A stretch of DNA of 64,000 nt from Aneurinibacillus sp. REN35 (GTDB taxonomy: Bacteria > Bacillota > Bacilli > Aneurinibacillales > Aneurinibacillaceae), in the NCBI RefSeq assembly GCF_041379945.2, contig NZ_JBFTXJ020000001.1, positions 496,001-560,000 on the forward strand, written 5' to 3'. Positions 60,192 to 64,000 of the stretch are shown one piece after another. A program made the position numbers and the translations under genes. Under the pieces are notes generated by a model. The model worked only from the letters and a program-made list of their open reading frames with translations. It was not told where the DNA came from and did no database searches. Every line of letters begins with the position of its first letter. Positions within the stretch are counted from its first letter, which is position 1.

Positions 60192-60845
60192 ATGAATCTT
60201 CAGCCGATTAAAGCGGATGTGCTGGCGGTGCGCATGATTCCGAATGTGGACGCAGCGCTTGCAGAAAAGCTCGGACTGGTGTCTGGACAGCGCAGTGTAG
60301 GCATACTGACGGTTACGATTGATGATATCGGCTATACAGCGCTTGATGAGGCTACCAAGCGGGCGGAGGTGGATGTCGTCTATGCGCGCTCGTTCTATGC
60401 CGGGGCGGCCCATGCTTCAGGTCCGCTTTCGGGGGAATTTATCGGAATGATTGCCGGGCCTACTCCAGATGAAGTAGAAAGCGGACTTGAGGCCGCGCAG
60501 CATATCATCCAACATGACGCGCATTTTGAAGCGCTCAATGAAGATGGTTCGCATGCGTTATATGCTCATGTGATTCCTCGGACCGGCACGTATTTGTCCA
60601 AGGTTGCAGGCATTAATGAAGGTGAACCGCTGGCTTATCTTATTGCCCCGCCGCTCGAAGCGGTATATGGCCTCGATGCAGCACTCAAAGCAGCCGATGT
60701 ACAATTGGCCGCCTTCTATGGACCACCTTCGGAAACGAATTTCGGCGGCGGGCTGTTGACAGGTTCGCAATCAGCGTGCGAGGCGGCTGCCGCAGCCTTT
60801 CGCGATACGATTATTCGTGTGGCCCAGAATCCCTTGGTTTGGTAG
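60192..60845 (+). CDS. eutL: BMC-T shell protein EutL
   Basis: The 217-residue protein has two tandem BMC domains in one chain. It shows the EutL start P-I-K-A-D-V-L-A-V-R-M-I-P-N-V-D, D-V-V-Y-A-R-S-F-Y-A-G-A-A-H-A-S-G and GPPSETNFGGGLLTG. EutL forms pseudohexameric trimers with a gated central pore for larger molecules such as cobalamin. The frame opens at 60144, inside eutC; GAAGGAGG suits the ATG at 60192. Confidence 0.95.
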   Translation: MNLQPIKADVLAVRMIPNVDAALAEKLGLVSGQRSVGILTVTIDDIGYTALDEATKRAEVDVVYARSFYAGAAHASGPLSGEFIGMIAGPTPDEVESGLEAAQHIIQHDAHFEALNEDGSHALYAHVIPRTGTYLSKVAGINEGEPLAYLIAPPLEAVYGLDAALKAADVQLAAFYGPPSETNFGGGLLTGSQSACEAAAAAFRDTIIRVAQNPLVW

Positions 60846-60869
60846 AAAAGCGGAAAGGAGTGATCAATT

Positions 60870-62402
60870 GTGCAGCTAGATAAGGATTTGCAATCGCTGC
60901 AGCTTATGCGGCATGCGGTTCGCCGGGCGAAGGCAGCCCAGCAGGAATTTAAGGGCTATTCACAAGAACAGGTGGACCGCATCGTCAAGGCAATGGCCGA
61001 TGCAGCCTATGAGCAGGCCTATGAGCTGGCGCGGTTGGCGGTGGAAGAGACCGGACTTGGTATCGTCGAGCATAAGGCGATTAAGAATCAGGTTGGCTCA
61101 AGGGATGTATATGAATCCATTGCAAGCGTCAAAACAGTTGGCATCGTCCGTGAGATTCCGGAAGAGAAAGTGGTAGAAATCGCTTCACCATTCGGTGTGA
61201 TTGCAGGCATTGTTCCAGTAACCAATCCCACATCCACTGCCATTTTCAAGAGCCTGATTGCACTCAAGGCACGCAATGCGATCGTATTCAGTCCTCATCC
61301 GTCAGCGGCACGCTGTACGATTGAAGCGGCGCGTGTCTGCCTGAAGGCGGCTGTGGCGGCAGGAGCACCGGAAGGTATCATCGGCTGGATTGAAGAGCCG
61401 ACGATGGAAGCAACGGAAGGGCTAATGAAGCATAAGGATGTCAATCTCATCCTGTCGACCGGGGGAAGCGGTCTGGTACGGGCCGCATACAGCTCGGGTA
61501 AGCCGGCTTATGGAGTTGGTCCCGGCAATGTACCGGTCTATATCGAAAAAACAGCAAATACAGCTAAAGCCGTACAGCGCATTATTGACAGCAAGACGTT
61601 TGATAATGGCACGATTTGCGCATCAGAGCAAGCGGTTATTGTCGATCGCAACGTGCGGGAGCAGGCGCTTAGAGGATTTCGCAACGGCGGCGCCTATATC
61701 CTGAGTGAAGAAGAGAAAAAGAAGGTGGAGAATGTCATCTCCCCGGTGCGCGGGAAGCTTAATTCTGCGATTGTAGGCAAAAAAGCAGCCGTAATTGCTG
61801 AGATGGCGGGCATTCGTGTACCGGCAGGGACGACTCTTCTGCTTGCCGAGGAAACGGAGGTGCATAAGGAAGTTCCTTTCTCCATCGAGAAGCTATCTCC
61901 TATCCTTGCCTTATATACGGTAGGCGGCTGGCAGGAAGCGAGTGATCTTTGTGAGAGATTGCTTGCGCTCGGCGGCCGCGGGCATACGCTGTCACTGCAC
62001 ACGGAAGACGAAGAGATAGCTCGTGCAATGGCGCTTCGTCTCCCTGTCTCCCGCATTCTCGTCAATACCCCATCTTCTCTTGGTGCTGTTGGGGCAACGA
62101 CAGGACTTGCCGCTTCCATGACGCTTGGCTGCGGTACATTCGGTGGTAACATTACCTCCGATAACCTGAGCGCACACCATCTGATGAATCTCAAACGCCT
62201 CGCCTATGGAATCAAGGACATAACGGTTCCAAAGGCAGGCAGCGGTAGTGGAGGTACGAAGCAAACAGCATCCTCCATCCAGAGTGAAGAGGAACAAATT
62301 CAGGAAGTGGTTGCACAGGTGCTTGCTAAGACTGGACAGATTGGCCGTGTGGATAAACACACTGTCGCGGCACTGGTCGATCAGGTGCTTGCAAAATTAT
62401 AG
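60870..62402 (+). CDS. eutE: acylating acetaldehyde dehydrogenase (EutE/PduP-like) with tail
   Basis: The 510-residue CoA-acylating aldehyde dehydrogenase has cofactor motifs [13 protein letters not shown] and the catalytic cysteine in [11 protein letters not shown]. It converts acetaldehyde, NAD+ and CoA into acetyl-CoA inside the shell. After the conserved core (ends about 455) comes a Gly/Ser linker. Two short helices follow: [14 protein letters not shown] and [16 protein letters not shown], both resembling encapsulation peptides. In sequence it is nearer AdhE-type domains than proteobacterial EutE. GTG start with AAAGGAGTGA. Confidence 0.9.
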   Translation: MQLDKDLQSLQLMRHAVRRAKAAQQEFKGYSQEQVDRIVKAMADAAYEQAYELARLAVEETGLGIVEHKAIKNQVGSRDVYESIASVKTVGIVREIPEEKVVEIASPFGVIAGIVPVTNPTSTAIFKSLIALKARNAIVFSPHPSAARCTIEAARVCLKAAVAAGAPEGIIGWIEEPTMEATEGLMKHKDVNLILSTGGSGLVRAAYSSGKPAYGVGPGNVPVYIEKTANTAKAVQRIIDSKTFDNGTICASEQAVIVDRNVREQALRGFRNGGAYILSEEEKKKVENVISPVRGKLNSAIVGKKAAVIAEMAGIRVPAGTTLLLAEETEVHKEVPFSIEKLSPILALYTVGGWQEASDLCERLLALGGRGHTLSLHTEDEEIARAMALRLPVSRILVNTPSSLGAVGATTGLAASMTLGCGTFGGNITSDNLSAHHLMNLKRLAYGIKDITVPKAGSGSGGTKQTASSIQSEEEQIQEVVAQVLAKTGQIGRVDKHTVAALVDQVLAKL

Positions 62403-62443
62403 TAAGCAAATAAAATAATGATCCAAATGAGGAGGAATAAATC

Positions 62444-62737
62444 ATGGCAAGAGAATTAACGGCACTCGGAATGATTGAAACGAAAGGACTGGTTGCTTCC
62501 GTAGAGGCGGCTGACGCGATGGTAAAGGCGGCAAACGTACACTTGGTTGGAAAAGTACATGTAGGCGGCGGATTGGTTACCGTATTGGTCCGCGGCGATG
62601 TAGGTGCGGTCAAGGCTGCTACGGATGCGGGTGCAGCAGCGGCGCAGCGCGTTGGAGAACTGCTGTCTGTTCACGTCATCCCGCGTCCGCACAATGAGCT
62701 TGAGAGCATCCTGCCAAAATTTGAACCACAGCAATAA
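62444..62737 (+). CDS. eutM: BMC-H shell protein EutM
   Basis: The 97-residue protein has a single BMC domain: [20 protein letters not shown] start, then the pore segment [19 protein letters not shown]. The glycine-rich loop lines a small polar pore, as in PduA and EutM. It forms the main hexagonal shell tiles. AGGAGG precedes the ATG. The next gene overlaps its stop by one base. Confidence 0.96.
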   Translation: MARELTALGMIETKGLVASVEAADAMVKAANVHLVGKVHVGGGLVTVLVRGDVGAVKAATDAGAAAAQRVGELLSVHVIPRPHNELESILPKFEPQQ

Positions 62738-63462
62738 TGTCATACGATACAGCCCTCATTGAACGCATCGTTGCGGAGGTGCTTGGCCGACTTCAGCCCG
62801 GGGCAGGCGGGAGGAGTGAAGTCAAGCCTGGACTGTTGCTTGTCTATCCGAGTGAGTTTGAGCCGCAGGCTGTGAGCGTCGTAGAGAAAGAATTACAGAC
62901 AGAATGGAATGTCTATCATGCCAATGTAGCGGAGGTAGAACAGGTTTCGCTGCAGCGCGATGTCAAGCGCTTGGTCTTTTTGCAGGCTGACCAGGATTTG
63001 CTTATGCGTGGTGCGCTCGGATTAACCGGAACAGTAGAGAGCCAATTGTTGGCTGAAGGTCTGCTTCAAGGCATTCCTACTTTATTGGTTCCCTGTGCCT
63101 CGCTGAAGTGGCTCTTGGATCAAAATACAGGCATGGCCGTGCTTCCTGCAACGGCCAAGCGCTACCGGCAGCATTTGCGCACGCATGCAGCGGAGTTGGT
63201 GTCATTTGGTGCAGCGCTTGGCTCTATGGCTGATGTACTCGCTCTCTCCGCAGAAGCGATACAGGAGACGGAGGCAGAAGGCGATGGCGGTAAAGTACGC
63301 AGGGAGCGAAGCGCGGTCTTTGCGGGTAAGGTGCTGACGCACAGCGATATACAAAAGACAAGAGAACATACTTTGTACGTGTCGCCGTCTACAGTTGTTA
63401 CACCGCTGGCGAGGGATGCGGCACGGACCAACGGCGTAAGCATTCAAGTGGACGAGGGGTGA
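62737..63462 (+). CDS. conserved ethanolamine-locus protein of unknown function
   Basis: The 241-residue protein starts with an amphipathic helix (Y-D-T-A-L-I-E-R-I-V-A-E-V-L-G-R-L) like the targeting peptides on EutC and the aldehyde dehydrogenase. A Rossmann-like core follows (about 30-185, with LLLVYPSEFEPQAV and TLLVPCASLKWLL), then a C-terminal segment GKVLTHSDIQKTREHTLYVSPSTVVTPLARDAA (about 195-230). It resembles an uncharacterised family found only in Bacillota/Fusobacteria-type eut loci. Its place between eutM and eutN suggests a lumen protein. It could be a flavin- or nucleotide-binding accessory; not proven. Confidence 0.7.
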   Translation: MSYDTALIERIVAEVLGRLQPGAGGRSEVKPGLLLVYPSEFEPQAVSVVEKELQTEWNVYHANVAEVEQVSLQRDVKRLVFLQADQDLLMRGALGLTGTVESQLLAEGLLQGIPTLLVPCASLKWLLDQNTGMAVLPATAKRYRQHLRTHAAELVSFGAALGSMADVLALSAEAIQETEAEGDGGKVRRERSAVFAGKVLTHSDIQKTREHTLYVSPSTVVTPLARDAARTNGVSIQVDEG

Positions 63463-63469
63463 GCGCGTC

Positions 63470-63742
63470 ATGCGCATGGGAACGGTCATTGGAAACGTAT
63501 GGGCAACGCGCAAGGAGGATGGACTGACAGGTCTTAAATTTCTTTTTGTTCAGCTCGAAGATACAGCCGGCGCGCCGATTGATGCGCCGGTGATTGCCGC
63601 TGACCGCATTGGCGCAGGCATTGGTGATACGGTAATGATCACGACGGGCAGTGCTGCCCGGTTCGCCATTCCCGAGCGAGATGTGCCTGTGGATGCGGTC
63701 ATCATCGGCATAGTGGATTCAATTGATGTGGAAAGCAGGTGA
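63470..63742 (+). CDS. eutN: BMC-P shell vertex protein EutN
   Basis: The 90-residue protein belongs to the EutN/CcmL family: G-T-V-I-G-N-V-W-A-T-R-K near the start, L-K-F-L-F-V-Q-L, A-A-D-R-I-G-A-G-I-G-D-T-V-M-I-T-T-G-S-A-A-R, and D-A-V-I-I-G-I-V-D-S at the end. Pentamers of this protein close the shell vertices. An ATG six bases later is possible; GAGGGGTGA lies before the first. Confidence 0.95.
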   Translation: MRMGTVIGNVWATRKEDGLTGLKFLFVQLEDTAGAPIDAPVIAADRIGAGIGDTVMITTGSAARFAIPERDVPVDAVIIGIVDSIDVESR

Positions 63743-63749
63743 ATGAATC

Positions 63750-64000
63750 ATGGCAAAAGCGCTTGGTATGATTGAAACAAGAGGACTCATCGGTTCGATT
63801 GAAGCAGCCGATGCGATGGTTAAGGCGGCTGATGTGCGATTGCTGTCGCAGGAGAAGGTGGATGCTGCGCTTGTAACGATTTTTATTGAAGGCGATGTGG
63901 GCGCGGTGCAGGCTGCTTTGGAAGCGGGAAAGGCAGCGGCTGGGCGGGTAGGCGAGCTGGTGTCAGCCCACTTTATTCCCCGTCCGGATGATGAGGTGCA
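63750..64000 (+). CDS. second BMC-H shell protein, partial at window end
   Basis: Eighty-three codons are visible before the window ends. The product is a paralogue of the EutM at 62444-62737 (shared A-L-G-M-I-E-T-R-G-L and [10 protein letters not shown]). Its pore segment reads Q-E-K-V-D-A-A-L-V-T-I-F-I-E-G-D-V, lacking the glycine loop, so its pore should differ in size and charge. AGGTGA in the eutN stop region serves as its ribosome site. The rest of the gene lies outside. Confidence 0.9.
   Translation, partial: MAKALGMIETRGLIGSIEAADAMVKAADVRLLSQEKVDAALVTIFIEGDVGAVQAALEAGKAAAGRVGELVSAHFIPRPDDEV

Noticed and set aside
1-64000. CRISPR arrays, insertion sequences or prophage genes
   Set aside because: None of the regular spaced repeats, transposase motifs or phage structural genes were seen.

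Overview
The window looks like chromosomal DNA of an aerobic, spore-former-type Bacillota in the Paenibacillaceae/Aneurinibacillus neighbourhood. This is inferred from AGGAGG-type ribosome binding sites, frequent GTG/TTG starts, many intrinsic terminators, riboswitch-controlled transporters, a DynA-type fused dynamin, and a Bacillota-style ethanolamine cluster carrying eutV/eutW. I saw no insertion sequence, prophage, CRISPR array, rRNA or complete tRNA. Genes are mostly short, independently terminated units on both strands, until a long plus-strand operon fills the last 11 kb.

Layout. 0-10.5 kb: an RsbR-like STAS protein, a short flavoprotein, a methyltransferase, a membrane-anchored polysaccharide deacetylase, a DIP1984-family protein, a PhzF-like enzyme, an ammonium transporter, a beta-hydroxyacid dehydrogenase, and two lipoproteins (DUF4309 repeats; VanY-type carboxypeptidase). 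10.7-14.7 kb: remnant of an M20 peptidase, an amino-acid permease under a lysine riboswitch, and a BrnQ branched-chain amino-acid carrier. 14.7-18.5 kb: a compact polyamine catabolism operon (permease, acetylpolyamine-amidohydrolase-like HDAC protein, carbamoylputrescine-amidase-like nitrilase) behind a clear sigma-54 (-24/-12) promoter. 18.5-25.2 kb: a 1,292-residue double dynamin, a glycosyltransferase and an EamA transporter. 25.2-27.8 kb: a streptogramin B lyase (vgb-like) behind a long attenuator-like leader, then a methyltransferase with a large operator palindrome. 28-38.7 kb: a secreted PepF-like peptidase, a ResA-like thioredoxin, EamA and Fsr-like transporters, an aminoglycoside-phosphotransferase-fold protein, thiT with a TPP riboswitch, a YuiF-like carrier, a PadR regulator divergent from a membrane protein across twin operators, and an iron alcohol dehydrogenase. 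38.8-53.1 kb: a stand-alone HRDC/HTH protein, threonine ammonia-lyase, transketolase, a UPF0316 protein, topoisomerase III, a flavoprotein, a PAS-GGDEF-EAL protein with a degenerate GGDEF site, an ABC-F protein, and the DUF2157/GDYXXLXY membrane pair.

53.1-64 kb is an ethanolamine-utilisation bacterial microcompartment locus in the order eutS, eutP, eutW, eutV, eutA, eutB, eutC, eutL, an acylating aldehyde dehydrogenase, eutM, a conserved unknown, eutN, and a second BMC-H gene cut by the window end. EutW/EutV form a two-component system with an RNA-binding ANTAR output. Three leaders (before eutS, eutW and eutA) each carry a terminator whose 5' arm overlaps a small hairpin with an A-N-N-G-N-N hexaloop, the expected ANTAR target. 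EutB/EutC make acetaldehyde and ammonia inside the shell (EutS, EutL, EutM, EutN), EutA reactivates the lyase, and the aldehyde dehydrogenase makes acetyl-CoA. EutC, the dehydrogenase and the unknown protein carry similar amphipathic tails that look like cargo-targeting peptides.

The observations most worth following are the vgb leader with its tiny start-stop peptide, the sigma-54 polyamine operon with its upstream repeats, the tandem targeting tails on the aldehyde dehydrogenase, the single-hairpin ANTAR leaders, and the twin PadR operators.
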